DNA from: Streptomyces sp. NBC_01351
GTDB taxonomy: Bacteria > Actinomycetota > Actinomycetes > Streptomycetales > Streptomycetaceae
Assembly (NCBI RefSeq): GCF_036237315.1
Contig: NZ_CP108356.1
Span: 1-64,000 of the forward strand
Length of the DNA stretch: 64,000 nucleotides
Reading direction: 5' to 3'
Shown here: piece after piece, positions 52,052-61,186 of the stretch
Layout: the number at the start of each line of letters is the position of its first letter
How positions within the stretch are numbered: the first letter of the stretch is position 1
Translations under genes and position numbers: made by a program
The notes under the pieces: model-generated
Seen by the model: only the letters and a program-made list of their open reading frames with translations
What the model was told of the DNA's origin: nothing
The model's database searches: none

Positions 52052-52525
52052 ATGTCTGCTTCTCTCGCAACCCGCCGCACTCTCGCCGGCCTCCTCGCCG
52101 CCGGCGCCCTGATCGGCGCGGCAGCGATGCCGGCCGCCGCCGACGACCAGCGGCGCAACCACCGCGGCCCGCACTCCTCCATCGTCATCGGCGACGTCGA
52201 GAACGCTGGCCGCGGGCGCGACCACCGCGCCCTGAACCGCGAATGGGTCGAGGTGAAGAACACCGGCCGCCACAGCGTCAACCTGCGGGGGTTCACCCTC
52301 ACCGACCGCGACGGCAACCGCTACCGCTTCCAGGACTTCCGCCTCGACGGCCACTCCAGCGTCAGGGTCCACACCGGCAGCGGACGCGACACCCGCCACG
52401 ACGTCTACCAGGACCGCCGCCACCAGATCTGGGACGAGCGCGACACCGCCACCCTCCGCGACAACCGCGGCAACGTCATCGACACCGAGTCCTGGGGCCG
52501 CCGCGGCCACCACCACCACCGCTAA
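52052..52525 (+). CDS. Secreted lamin-tail-domain protein
   Basis: 157 residues from ATG 52052, AAGGAG upstream. Signal peptide MSASLATRRTLAGLLAAGAL with AAA cleavage before DDQRR. The mature part is one lamin-tail domain: REWVEVKNTGRHSVNLRGFT, LTDRDGNRYRFQDFRLDGHS, HTGSGRDTRHDVYQDRRHQI, and a C-terminal His tract (GHHHHR). Such domains in bacteria are extracellular and often next to nucleases; the degraded HNH gene lies 850 bases away. Gene stands alone. Confidence 0.85.
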   Translation: MSASLATRRTLAGLLAAGALIGAAAMPAAADDQRRNHRGPHSSIVIGDVENAGRGRDHRALNREWVEVKNTGRHSVNLRGFTLTDRDGNRYRFQDFRLDGHSSVRVHTGSGRDTRHDVYQDRRHQIWDERDTATLRDNRGNVIDTESWGRRGHHHHR

Positions 52526-52581
52526 CCCACCCCGGCAGCCACACCCACCGGGACCGTGAACTGCCGCCAGAGGAAACCACG

Positions 52582-52613
52582 GCGTGCCACGGCCAACCAG
52601 CCGCGGCACGCCA
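52582..52613. terminator. Hairpin after the lamin-tail gene
   Basis: GGCGTGCC ... GGCACGCC, 8-base stem with a 16-base GC-rich loop, about 55 bases past the stop. Confidence 0.5.
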
Positions 52614-52776
52614 CACCCATACAAGACAAGCACCCAACCTCCCCACATGACCCGCCGACCCGACGGACCAGGCCACAAGCGAAGACCTGACCAACCAGGA
52701 GACGCAACGAAGCGGACCGTAGCCTTATGCGCCCACGCGCCTGTGACGGGCGGGGCCGTCAGGCCTTGTTGTCGGC

Positions 52777-53139
52777 ATGGACGACGACATGCTGGATGTA
52801 CTGCTCGACGGTGTGAACGAGACCCGGCTGAAGCTGATCAGCGAGGATGAAGCCAGGGCCCTGATGATCCTCCTCGCCGTACTCGACGACCACACCCAAA
52901 CCGAGGACATCAGAAGGGGGCCGCAGGCGAGATGCGGTTCAGGCTCGGCTCCCGACTGGCCTCGTCCCAGCACTCCCACGGCGCAGCCTCGTAAGAGACG
53001 TGCGCTCAAGGCCCGGGGATACCAGGACGCCGGCTGCCGTCAGGCTTCCGGACGCGCTGTTGAACGCGGATCCGCTGCCGGCCTGTCAACTGCTCTCTGC
53101 CTCCCACGGCTCAGAGGGGAGGCGCCGGAGCTACGGTGA
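52777..53139 (+). CDS. Small acidic protein (N-terminal half conserved)
   Basis: ATG 52777: MDDDMLDVLLDGVNETRLKL, SEDEARALMILLAVLDDHTQ is a well-formed acidic helical domain of a type common in Streptomyces. After TEDIRRG the composition turns Pro/Arg/Cys-rich and looks non-coding, so the natural stop may have been lost by a frameshift near 52910. Function unknown. Confidence 0.45.
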   Translation: MDDDMLDVLLDGVNETRLKLISEDEARALMILLAVLDDHTQTEDIRRGPQARCGSGSAPDWPRPSTPTAQPRKRRALKARGYQDAGCRQASGRAVERGSAAGLSTALCLPRLRGEAPELR

Positions 53140-53380
53140 GGCTTTGGCAGCTCTTCAGACTCTGCGCAAAACCACAGGTCAGAGGACCCAACCATGCGTC
53201 GGCAGCTACTCAAGCGACCGAAGGTCAAACATAGGCTTACCGCAATGCAAGCCTGCAGGGGTCAGTAGCCGTTGTCTTTCCGGACTTGATCGGTGGGTTT
53301 CCGCTGGTCAGGCGTGAACTCTGTTGAATCGACGAAGAATCGGGCCGTCACGTCTGTCGGTTATGACACGGAGGTTGTCG
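53140..53380. other. Intergenic upstream of IS-associated gene
   Basis: No gene seen. The region ends at the start of the coiled-coil gene (53381). Confidence 0.3.
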
Positions 53381-53868
53381 ATGGCTTCGGTCATGGGCTT
53401 GTTGGAAGCGCGCGAGACGGCCGCGCAAGTTCGGGTCGAAGAGCTCCGCGAGGAGGCGGAGCGGGTGCTGGCCGAGCTTGCGAAGGCGGAGGCGGTGCTG
53501 GAGCGACGGGCCATCGCCCGCTTGGAGCTGGCCGAGGCCCTGTCCGGGCCGGAGTCGGAGGCCGACCACCCGCCGGAGTCGGCGCCGGCCGTTGCCGAGG
53601 CCCCGGTGGCGGGGTCGGTGGTGCCGCACTGGCGGGTGGGCCTGACGATGGAGGTGCTCGCGCCGGACTACCAGCGGCTGGTGGGCGTGCTGGAGGCGGA
53701 GGCGGGCGGGTCCGGGCTGCGGGCGCGGGAGTTGGCCGGGCGGCTGGGCCTGGAGTCGGTGCCGGCGAAGGTCGAGGGGGTGCGGTCGAAGGTGAAGCGG
53801 CTGGTGGAGCGGGCTGGCTGGCCGAGGAGCGTCCCGGGGTGTTCACGCCGAGGCGGGCTGCCGGGTGA
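53381..53868 (+). pseudogene. IS-associated coiled-coil/winged-helix protein, copy 1 (frameshifted)
   Basis: MASVMGLLEARETAAQVRVE, then a coiled coil (ELREEAERVLAELAKAEAVL) and a C-terminal winged-helix-like part (GLRARELAGRLGLESVPAKV, VEGVRSKVKRLVER). One G is missing near 53813 compared with copy 2 (GAGCGGGCTGG against GAGCGGGGCTGG), so the ending [17 protein letters not shown] is out of frame. These proteins commonly lie beside IS5-type transposases in Streptomyces. Confidence 0.7.
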
Positions 53869-54087
53869 CGTTTCGGCTCCGGTGGCGGGCGAGGCGGCGT
53901 CCCATGAGCATGGTCATCGACCACAGGACGGCGGCTTCGCTGCTTTCGGGCCGGGTCTCGTAGTCCCGGGCAAGGCACCGCGAGCGCATCAGCCAGCTCA
54001 GCGTCCTCTCCACCACCCACCTGCGTGGAAGCACCACGAACCCGCTCATGTCATCGGTGCGTTTGACGATCCGAAGGGAGAGCCGCC
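53442..54087. repeat. Direct repeat, copy 1
   Basis: 53442-54087 recurs at 55384-55850 except for a deletion of about 175 bases in the second copy. It contains the 3' part of the coiled-coil gene and the convergent C-terminal piece of an IS5-type transposase. The secreted beta-barrel gene and the CbiO fragment lie between the two copies. Confidence 0.75.
53843..54087 (-). pseudogene. IS5-type transposase C-terminal fragment
   Basis: [40 protein letters not shown] and [20 protein letters not shown]: the segment with the catalytic Glu (VVERT). The N-terminal domain and both Asp residues are missing. Same fragment appears in the chimera at 55611. Confidence 0.75.
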
Positions 54088-54191
54088 CTGGACGTCCCCT
54101 TGACCCACACTTCCTTTCGTCCGACCGTCTCCCATGATGCAACGCGAGGGGAGAAGGCCGGATTCCGGGGTCAGGTGGACGTCGGGGTCCG

Positions 54192-54689
54192 TCAGACGAG
54201 GTGGATCGTGAAGCGCCTCACGACCCTGGGGGTCGTGAAGATCGTGTCGGAGTGGACCGAGCCGCGAGCCTTCTCGTACTCCCCGGTGCCGCCGGTGATC
54301 GCGTTGTCGAAGGGACCCTGGTCGAGGTAGTTGAAGTACATCCCCTGCACGGTGAGCTGGCCGCCCGGGAGGGTGTAGGTCACGACGCACTGCTCCGCTT
54401 CATCGGCGCCGCCCCGGGTGGTGGTGCATGTGCCGTGGGTCTCGCCGACCTTGTTGTGCGCCTCGTCGAAAAGGTCCGAGCGGACGACGACCTGATCGCC
54501 CTGCGAGACGATGCCGGGGGTGACGGGGAAGCGGGTCAGCTGCTGCACCTCGGCCAGGACTGTGATGATCCGGCCTTTACCCCCGGCCTGGGCGGAACCG
54601 GTGTCCGTCGCGGCGGCCGCGACGGGGGTGCAGGCGAGGAGGGTGACCAGCGTGGCCGTGCCGAGGCAGGCCGCTCTGATGGGGCGCAT
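54192..54689 (-). CDS. Secreted allene-oxide-cyclase-like barrel protein
   Basis: A 165-residue exported protein. Signal peptide [20 protein letters not shown] with AAA cleavage before TDTGS. The mature barrel has [56 protein letters not shown] (disulphide pair), [20 protein letters not shown] and [19 protein letters not shown], the GGTGxY pattern of AOC/dirigent-like barrels. Enzyme activity is not implied. It is an intact gene trapped between the repeats. Confidence 0.8.
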   Translation of the reverse strand: MRPIRAACLGTATLVTLLACTPVAAAATDTGSAQAGGKGRIITVLAEVQQLTRFPVTPGIVSQGDQVVVRSDLFDEAHNKVGETHGTCTTTRGGADEAEQCVVTYTLPGGQLTVQGMYFNYLDQGPFDNAITGGTGEYEKARGSVHSDTIFTTPRVVRRFTIHLV

Positions 54690-54836
54690 GATGCGACTCC
54701 TGAGGTTGATGTTCGGGAATAACCGGAAGGCGAACTTCCATCCGATCCCGTTCGATTCCCTTCATAACCTCGACTCCGCCGCCGCACGGAGCACCCCGGC
54801 ACGAACCACCGACACATCCAGCCGGTCGGACCAAAG

Positions 54837-55383
54837 TCAGGCGGCGGAGCTCGGTACGAAGCCGAACGGCAGCTCCAGGCGATGCCGGGCCATGAGCTCC
54901 TCGTCGGCGACGATCCCGCCCGTCGGCCCGTCGGCGGCGATGACGCCCTCGCTGAGGATGACCGAGCGCGGGCAGAGCTCCAGGGCGTACGGCTGGTCGT
55001 GGGTGACCATCAGGACGGTGACGTCCAGGGAGCGCAGGATGTTGACGAGCTCGCGGCGCGAGGCCGGGTCCAGGTTGGAGGACGGCTCGTCGAGGACGAG
55101 GATCTCCGGCTCCATGGCGAGGACCGTGGCGACGGCGACCCGGCGGCGCTGCCCGAAGGAGAGGTGGTGCGGGGGCCGGTCGGCGAAGTCCGCCATCCCG
55201 ACCTTTTCCAGAGCGTGCAGGACCACCGCGTCCAGCTCGGCGCCCCGGACGCCCGCCGCGGCCGGGCCGAAGGCCACGTCCTCGCGGACGGTCGGCATGA
55301 ACAGCTGGTCGTCGGGGTCCTGGAAGACGATGCCGACCTTCCGCCGGATCTCGGCCATGTGCTTCTCGCCGACGGGCAGCCCG
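54837..55383 (-). pseudogene. CbiO-type ECF/cobalt ABC ATPase lacking Walker A
   Basis: Reads LPVGEKHMAEIRRKVGIVFQ, DPDDQLFMPTVREDVAFGPA (Q loop), HHLSFGQRRRVAVATVLAME (signature), PEILVLDEPSSNLDPASRRE (Walker B) and VLMVTHDQPYALELC (H loop). The first 70-80 residues with Walker A are gone: at 55383 the sequence switches to the coiled-coil repeat. It cannot bind ATP normally. No EcfT or CbiQ gene is near. Confidence 0.8.
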
Positions 55384-55636
55384 GAGCTCCGCGAGGAGGC
55401 GGAGCGGGTGCTGGCCGAGCTTGCGAAGGCGGAGGCGGTGCTGGAGCGACGGGCCATCGCCCGCTTGGAGCTGGCCCGAGGCCCTGTCCGGGCCGGAGTC
55501 GGAGGCCGACCACCCGCCGAAGTCGGTGCCGGCGAAGGTCGAGGGTGTGCGGTCGAAGGTGAAGCGGCTGGTGGAGCGGGGCTGGCTGGCCGAGGAGCGT
55601 CCCGGGGTGTTCACGCCGAGGCGGGCTGCCGGGTGA
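55384..55636 (+). pseudogene. IS-associated coiled-coil protein, copy 2 (internally deleted)
   Basis: Same ELREEAERVLAELAKAEAVL coiled coil, then an extra C (CTGGCCCGAG) shifts frame, and about 175 bases corresponding to 53583-53758 are deleted, joining to VPAKVEGVRSKVKRLVERGW and [16 protein letters not shown]. Its 5' end is cut at the CbiO junction. Repeats 53442-54087. Confidence 0.7.
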
Positions 55637-56632
55637 CGTTTCGGCTCCGGTGGCGGGCGAGGCGGCGTCCCATGGTCATCGACCACAGGACGGCGGCTTC
55701 GCTGCTTTCGGGCCGGGTTTCGTGGTCCCGGGCAAGGCGCCGCGAGCGCATCAGCCAGCTCAGCGTCCTCTCCACCACCCACCTGCGTGGAAGCACCACG
55801 AACCCGCTCATGTCATCGGTGCGTTTGACGATCTGAAGGGTGAGCCGGAGTGTCTCCTTCGCCCAGTCGACCAGGCGGCCGGTGTAGCCGCCGTCGGCCC
55901 ACACCAGGCGGATCTTCCGGTAGCGGACGCGGCAGACCTGCCGCAGGATCTCAACAGCGGGTAGTTTCCGCAGTCCGGGTGGGGCCTCGGAGTCGTAAAC
56001 GGCTTGCAGGATGTGCATGCCGTCCTCGCCAACCCGAAGCACATAGGCGATCAAGGCATCGCCTCCGCGGGGAAGCCGGTCATAGCGGACCGGGCGGCCG
56101 TAGCGGTCACCCCAGTCCGCAGTGACGAGAGCCCGGCCAGCCATTCCTGGCCGTTCACCACGAGCTCTTCCAGAGCCATTCTCAGGGTCTCGGCGACCAG
56201 CTCACCCCGGTTCAGCCGGCGTACTGCCGCCAACACGTGGGTCGAGTCGGTGCGGACCCTGCCGCGGCGCTTGACCAGGCCCGCAGCCGCAAGACGTTCG
56301 ACCATCACAGCCAGCAGCCGGTCCGCGCGGTCCCCTTCGGCCAGCCGGTCACGGAACTCGCTCAGCACCGAGAAGTCGAAGCCCGCATCATCGAGCTCCA
56401 GGCCCAGGCAGTACTTCCAGTCCAGACGGCACCGGACGGCGTCCGCCGCCTGCCGGTCAGTCAGATTCTCCGTATATTGCAGTGCCGACACCAGTGCGAG
56501 CCGGGCCGGCGACAGACCCGGGCGCCCATCCGCCGGATACCAGGCGGCAAAGTCCTCGTCGACGAACAGCTCGTCCAGACGGTCACGCATCCACATCGCT
56601 GCGGTGCCCCGCGGATTGCTCGCCCGGGCCAT
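55611..56632 (-). pseudogene. Chimeric transposase: IS1182 front, IS5 tail
   Basis: From Met 56632: MARASNPRGTAAMWMRDRLD, DEDFAAWYPADGRPGLSPAR, RLDWKYCLGLELDDAGFDFS, VLSEFRDRLAEGDRADRLLA and VRTDSTHVLAAVRRLNRGEL (IS1182). A frameshift near 56150 leads to ALVTADWGDRYGRPVRYDRL and LRKLPAVEILRQV. At about 55937 the homology changes to IS5: RKIRLVWADGGYTGRLVDWA, then [20 protein letters not shown]. The frame is continuous across the IS1182/IS5 junction. Confidence 0.75.
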
Positions 56633-56865
56633 CTTTACCGTCAGCGGCGGAACCATCCGACCCGAACCACACCCCATTGCCATTCCGGCCCCCTCCGACC
56701 GGCAGAACTACCCCGCTCGACAACAGCAGCACGTCGACAGTCACCACGAACAGCATGTCAGCGTGCTTTCACTCCACCGAGCGAAGATCACCAACAGCAT
56801 CCATTCCGTGAGGACGATCACCGGCGACAGCGCTGGAGTTCGTCACCATCCGCAGGCCATGCTGT
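56633..56865. other. Intergenic
   Basis: IS1182 leader and 3' side of the DUF4240 gene. No inverted repeat could be assigned with confidence. Confidence 0.3.
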
Positions 56866-57294
56866 TCAATCAGCCCAGCCCTCGGTGTTCGAGTACGACT
56901 CGTAGGAGTAACGCGTGTCGCGGTCCCACGCCTCCCCGGTGATGCGTCTGTATGCCCGGTCCGGTGTGTAGAGCAGGCTCTCGGCCCAAATGAGATCGGT
57001 GGCGTAAGGAGTGAAGGCCGCAGGGTCTTCGAGGACGCTGTCGAAGACCGTGCGGCCGGCGGCAACGACTGCGGCACGGGTGTAGAGAAAGGCGTCTCCG
57101 CCTAGGTCGTGCCCGTACTCCTTGCGGTCCAGCTGGTAGAGCGCCCACGACAGTTGTTCGGCAAAGCCGATGACCAGCGACACCGGAGACTGGGCAAGCC
57201 GCTCAGTGAGGGTGTCTGCAAGGAGGTCGGCGTCCGGGTCAGGTTCCGTGGGCCTGCAGTCCTCGATGAGCTGCCAGAAGGCGTCTTCGTTCAT
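56866..57294 (-). CDS. DUF4240 family protein
   Basis: From Met 57294: MNEDAFWQLIEDCRPTEPDP, LADTLTERLAQSPVSLVIGF, QLDRKEYGHDLGGDAFLYTR and GRTVFDSVLEDPAAFTPYAT. This matches the DUF4240 layout (FW-x-LI opening, then W-x-A-like second half), common in actinobacterial proteins of unknown, possibly immunity-type, function. Complete length (142 residues). It lies between two transposase remnants. Confidence 0.78.
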   Translation of the reverse strand: MNEDAFWQLIEDCRPTEPDPDADLLADTLTERLAQSPVSLVIGFAEQLSWALYQLDRKEYGHDLGGDAFLYTRAAVVAAGRTVFDSVLEDPAAFTPYATDLIWAESLLYTPDRAYRRITGEAWDRDTRYSYESYSNTEGWAD

Positions 57295-57337
57295 GCTGGC
57301 GAGCATGCCCCAGGGGTCTGACAGGCCTGGCTCCGGG

Positions 57338-58915
57338 TCACCAGTTTGCTGCGGCTGTGAGAAGGACGCGTTTGCGGAGCAGGGGGAGCTTGGCTCGCCC
57401 GAACATCTGGCGTTTGACCATCTTGATGTGATTGACGCGGCCCTCGACGGGGCCGGAGTTCCAGTGTGTACTCAGGCCCTGGAGCACGGCATCCCAGTCC
57501 TTCTCCAGACCGGTGGCGAAGGCATGCAGACGTGGCAGGTCCGCGGTGCGGACGGCGATTATCCAGTCTTTGAGGTGCTGACCGGAGCGGGTTTGAAGGA
57601 TCTCTGCGAAGCCGCGGACGTGCTCGTGGAGGGCCTTCAGTTCAGCGCAGTGGGCAAGTAGGGCGACGAACTGTTGGCGGTCTCCGTCGGCCAGATGCTC
57701 GGGGTGCCGCATCATCCAGCCGGTGACCCGGCGGATTCCTGGTGGTGCGGGTGGGACAACGCGGATGCGTGGGCGGCGCCTCGGCCGCAGATAGTGGCTG
57801 ATGATCTGGTAGCTCCCGCGGTAGCCGAGGTTTTGGAGCTCGGCATGCAGCCGGATGGCGTTGGTGTGTCCTTCGGCCCAGAGTTTGTCCAGGTGGGGCT
57901 TGTAGGGGTCGAGCTGGCTGGCCCGGGGCTGGCGCCTTCCGGTCAGCAGCTGTTCGGGGACTGCTGCGCGGGCGTTGCGGCGGACGGTGTTACCGCCCAT
58001 GTGCAGTTCCCTGGCGATCTCCCGGATCCCGGGTCCTTGGGCCAGCAGGGCATGGATGGTCGCGCGCCGCTCTCTGATGCGAGCTTCGATCGGCGACATC
58101 GTCTTCGTCGCATCCGCGCTGTCGCCATCGCTCGCAGGGCCATCAGGGCTGGTGAAAGCCGCCTTGAGGCACGTGCTGTGGAGTCTGACGGTGGCTTCGA
58201 CGGCGGTGCCGAGGTTCTGCCAGAGGTGGAAGCGGTCGGCCACTTGGATCGCGTTCGGTGCACCGGTCCGGGCGCCGTCGGCGTAGGAGGCGGCCCGGTC
58301 ACGGCAGATGATCTCGGCGCCGGGATGCTCACGCAGCCAGCCCGCCAGGGTGGAGGCGCCGCGGCCGGGCAACAGATCGAGAGGCCGGCCGGTCTCGCAG
58401 TCGATGAGGACAGTGCCGTAGTGGTGCCCGCGACGGGTGGCGAAGTCATCGACACCCAGCACCTTTGGAACGGCCCAGAGAGGATCAGGCACGGCCATGA
58501 TCGCCCGCAGCAGCGTTGTCCGGCTCACCCTCGTCTGCAGGACAGCTGCCAGACGGGCCCCGGCCCGGCTGGCGAGGGCAACTGCAACGACCGCCAGGAC
58601 ACGGCGCGAGGCCGGAGTCCTTCTCCCGTACCTGAACGTCAGCCCCGCAACCTGCTCAACGAACGTACGACGCCCGCACAAGGCGATATCACAGTACAAC
58701 CGCCGCACGGTCAGTGCGATCACCACCGGCTGGTCACCGACCGGAGTGTCGGCCAGCCGACGTTCGTAGCAGCTGTGCACATGACTCGACGGAAGCTCGC
58801 AGTCCGGGCACGAAGCCGTGCCATCGAGGGTTCTCGCACGGTGCTGCGGGGGGGCTGGAACGCGTCGGCCGCCTCCTGGTACGGGATCGGCAGGGTCCGG
58901 AACCGGCCCTGACAC
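57338..58915 (-). CDS. ISL3-family transposase (third type), probably 5'-truncated
   Basis: 525 residues. Zinc domain TASCPDCELPSSHVHSCYER and YCDIALCGRRTF; DDE core KVLGVDDFATRRGHHYGTVL, IICRDRAASYADGARTG and NSGPVEGRVNHIKMVKRQMF. The catalytic part is intact. The first 35 residues (MSGPVPDPADPVPGGGRRV) do not look like the usual opening, so the 5' end may be cut near 58860. A left end GGGTCTGACAGGCC lies at about 57314; no matching right end was found. It differs clearly from the copies at 4004 and 6622. Confidence 0.75.
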   Translation of the reverse strand: MSGPVPDPADPVPGGGRRVPAPPQHRARTLDGTASCPDCELPSSHVHSCYERRLADTPVGDQPVVIALTVRRLYCDIALCGRRTFVEQVAGLTFRYGRRTPASRRVLAVVAVALASRAGARLAAVLQTRVSRTTLLRAIMAVPDPLWAVPKVLGVDDFATRRGHHYGTVLIDCETGRPLDLLPGRGASTLAGWLREHPGAEIICRDRAASYADGARTGAPNAIQVADRFHLWQNLGTAVEATVRLHSTCLKAAFTSPDGPASDGDSADATKTMSPIEARIRERRATIHALLAQGPGIREIARELHMGGNTVRRNARAAVPEQLLTGRRQPRASQLDPYKPHLDKLWAEGHTNAIRLHAELQNLGYRGSYQIISHYLRPRRRPRIRVVPPAPPGIRRVTGWMMRHPEHLADGDRQQFVALLAHCAELKALHEHVRGFAEILQTRSGQHLKDWIIAVRTADLPRLHAFATGLEKDWDAVLQGLSTHWNSGPVEGRVNHIKMVKRQMFGRAKLPLLRKRVLLTAAANW

Positions 58916-59022
58916 TCCAGCTCACCCGGCGCCCTGCGCATCACCCGGATCTCGGGAGTGCTCTGCCGGGCGCGTGCCGCCGGAAACCGGCCCAGGAGGC
59001 GGCGTCGTGAGGGACGGCCGGC

Positions 59023-59601
59023 TCAGCGGAACAGCATGGACGCGTCCCCGGCCGGAGTGGTGACCGAGCCCGGACACAGGAAACTGCCCGAGGCCTTGGC
59101 GGCGGTGAATGCCCGGTTGATGTACTTCCGGCTCGCCCCGTCGCGGTCCCACACGATGTTCGTCGCCTTGTAGCGGCAGGAGATGAAGCTCTGCCTGCCG
59201 GTGATGTCGATCAGATCCGTCCGCGCCGTGCCGGCGGCGTCGTCGAAGGTGAAGGCGGGGTTGTTGTTGAGGGTGGCGGCGATGCCGCCGCCACAGGCCA
59301 GGTTTCCTCCGGGCGCGTTGATCGTGGTGCGGTCAACGGTGAGGGCCTCCGGGGCAGCGGCGCTGGTGCTCGCGTTGGTCCAGCTGCAGCTGTTGCCGGC
59401 GACCACCATCACGCCGTCGACCTTCTGGTCGGCCGCCGAGGCGCCGGGGTCGTACGCGAGGGCAGTGCCCGTACCGGCGAAGGCCGCCGCAACGACCAGC
59501 GTCGCGATCCCGGCGATGCGTGAGATGCGGGTCCTGCGGGTGCTGTGCCCCGTGTGACTTCTGGGTGTGATGGGTGTGATGGGTGTGATGGGCCTCATGG
59601 T
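59023..59601 (-). CDS. Secreted protein, unknown function
   Basis: From Met 59601 (or 59613): MRPITPITPITPRSHTGHST, then a twin-Arg region (TRRTRISRIAG), hydrophobic IATLVVAAAFAGTGTALA and cleavage before YDPGA. The mature part has SCSWTNASTS, LACGGGIAATLNNNPAF and FISCRYKATNIVWDRDG with four Cys, a beta-rich exported protein. The N-terminal Pro-Ile-Thr repeats derive from a 9-base tandem repeat. Family unknown. Confidence 0.65.
   Translation of the reverse strand, partial: TMRPITPITPITPRSHTGHSTRRTRISRIAGIATLVVAAAFAGTGTALAYDPGASAADQKVDGVMVVAGNSCSWTNASTSAAAPEALTVDRTTINAPGGNLACGGGIAATLNNNPAFTFDDAAGTARTDLIDITGRQSFISCRYKATNIVWDRDGASRKYINRAFTAAKASGSFLCPGSVTTPAGDASMLFR
59565..59595. repeat. 9-bp tandem repeat (GGGTGTGAT)
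   Basis: Three copies of GGGTGTGAT encode the ITP repeats in the signal peptide N-region of the secreted protein. Such a tract can change length by slippage. Confidence 0.6.
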
Positions 59602-59925
59602 TCGCTCCTCCATGCCGCGTACTGGTGGGGGTGGGCGAGGCGCTGAGCCTCTCAGAGGGTGCGGAGTGCGTGCCGGGAGGGTCCCACAGCCGCCCTGAAC
59701 TGTCAGGAGCCTGTCAGGGACATGGCAATGATTGGCTGGAATTACCGGTCGGTACAAGATGCCGCCGGGAGCGACGGACTGTGGTGGCGAACGGCCGCGT
59801 GCGGGCCGATTCACTCTTCCACATCACGGTCCGACGCCCCCTGGCCCCCGGCGAGCCGCCGACGTCTACGGGGTCCGCGTCGGGGTGAACCTCGTAATGG
59901 GGTTTGCCCCCGTTTGTGGACATCT
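59602..59925. other. Promoter region of the secreted protein; no gene
   Basis: No ORF with support. Near 59905 the words GGGGTTTGCCCCCGTTTGTG precede the hairpin at 59926, which may mark the end of a mobile element. Confidence 0.3.
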
Positions 59926-59959
59926 CTTGAAGATCGGATCGTGGGATCCGATCTTCAAG
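59926..59959. repeat. 15-bp perfect hairpin at element boundary
   Basis: CTTGAAGATCGGATC-GTGG-GATCCGATCTTCAAG. It contains an AAGATC word and sits directly before the Tn554-like remnants, so it may be a recombination scar or element end. Confidence 0.55.
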
Positions 59960-60189
59960 AAGCAGCCTTTGCCATGGGCGCCGCCGACTGGGTCATCCGC
60001 AACTTCGACGACCAGATCGCCGGCTACAACAAGGCGCTCAAACAGATGCAGCGCGCCCTCGAAGACCTTCCCGAGCTGGAGCGAGCCGCCGTCGAGAACG
60101 CCGCGCGAGCACTACGCAAGGCACGCTCGGCCGCCGCCTTCATCCCCGTGGAAGGGCTGACCATCCGGAGCGCACGTGACCAGCACTGA
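59960..60189 (+). pseudogene. C-terminal remnant of a TnpB-type recombinase
   Basis: ADWVIRNFDDQIAGYNKALK, QMQRALEDLPELERAAVENA and ARALRKARSAAAFIPVEG: a helical tail like that at the end of Tn554-type tyrosine recombinases. The catalytic domain is missing. Its end overlaps the start of the DUF6262 remnant, as in intact Tn554-like operons. Confidence 0.5.
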
Positions 60190-60700
60190 ATCCTCTCGTG
60201 ACGCCCGCGCGGGCCCGCCTGCGCCGGGGCCGCGCAGCGGACAGCGCCACCAAGACCGCTCGCACGCGGGGCGCCACCCGTGGACCTGCTCAGCGCCGGA
60301 CAACGCATTTCCTTCGCCAGGGTGGCGCGCGAAGCCGGCGTGTCTACCTGGTTCGTCTACAACACACCCGCCATCAAGTCCGCGATCCACAATGCAATGA
60401 GCGACCAGGCCCAACATGGCAGGGAAGCAACCGCCATGCCCCGACCTGAACGGGCCACGCCCGCCAGCCTGCACACCGACCTTGCCCTCGCTCGCGAAGA
60501 GATCCAAGAGCTCAGACGCGAGCGCGACGCCTTGAAGCACCGCGTCCAACTCGCGCTGGGTGCGGAGATCGACAACGTCGCGCAGGCCGATCTCGTCCAA
60601 CGGATCCAGGACCTGGAACAGCAGAATAGCGATCGTCACGCCACATTCGGCCGCCGCCCGGGCCGAGCCCCGGCGAACTCGGGCAGGCGGCCTCGGCACC
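60172..60700 (+). pseudogene. DUF6262/TnpC-like protein, frameshifted
   Basis: GTG 60172 opens MTSTESSRDARAG; frame then shifts to RAADSATKTARTRGATR and again to LLSAGQRISFARVAREAGVS, TWFVYNTPAIKSAI, ALAREEIQELRRERDALKHR and QADLVQRIQDLEQQN. This is the HTH plus coiled coil of DUF6262 proteins that accompany Tn554-like recombinases. Two frameshifts occur in the first 40 codons. Confidence 0.7.
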
Positions 60701-60707
60701 TTCGGAC

Positions 60708-61109
60708 TCAGCCCTGTACGGCAACCACGATCCGCACCGCGCACGCCGCGAGCACCGCGCCGGATACGGCCATGCTGATGACCAGCCCGCGCGTACTCTT
60801 GGGAAGGCGCTCCGGGAGGCTCACCTCCTGCGGGCGCTTCGGATCGTAGATCACATCGAGGCGGCCCCCGACCCGCACGGGCGGGAACACGAAGGGGCCC
60901 ACCGTGTACTGCCGCGCGGGACCGCCCTGGGGCGTGTACTCCAGCAGCAACATCGAACCTGCCGCGACCTGACCCACATTCACACAGACGGCAGAGGTTC
61001 GCACGCCCCGCTTCAACAGCGGGCTGGAGTGAACGTAGATACCCAACGAGATCCCGAAAATCAAAAGCCCGACCAGCACAGACATGGTGATCAACAAGGT
61101 CACCGACAT
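60708..61109 (-). CDS. DUF3592 membrane protein
   Basis: 133 residues: N-terminal TM helix (LLITMSVLVGLLIFGISLGI), an extracytoplasmic beta domain (QGGPARQYTVGPFVFPPVRV, GGRLDVIYDPKRPQEVSLPE) and a C-terminal TM helix (GLVISMAVSGAVLAACAVRI). This is the DUF3592 layout. The gene seems intact. Role unknown. Confidence 0.8.
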   Translation of the reverse strand: MSVTLLITMSVLVGLLIFGISLGIYVHSSPLLKRGVRTSAVCVNVGQVAAGSMLLLEYTPQGGPARQYTVGPFVFPPVRVGGRLDVIYDPKRPQEVSLPERLPKSTRGLVISMAVSGAVLAACAVRIVVAVQG

Positions 61110-61186
61110 CGCCCCCCGACCGATGGAAAGCCCAGATCATCGCGTACGCCCAGCAGGGACACAAGAGGCGGCTGCTCCCTGGGCGC

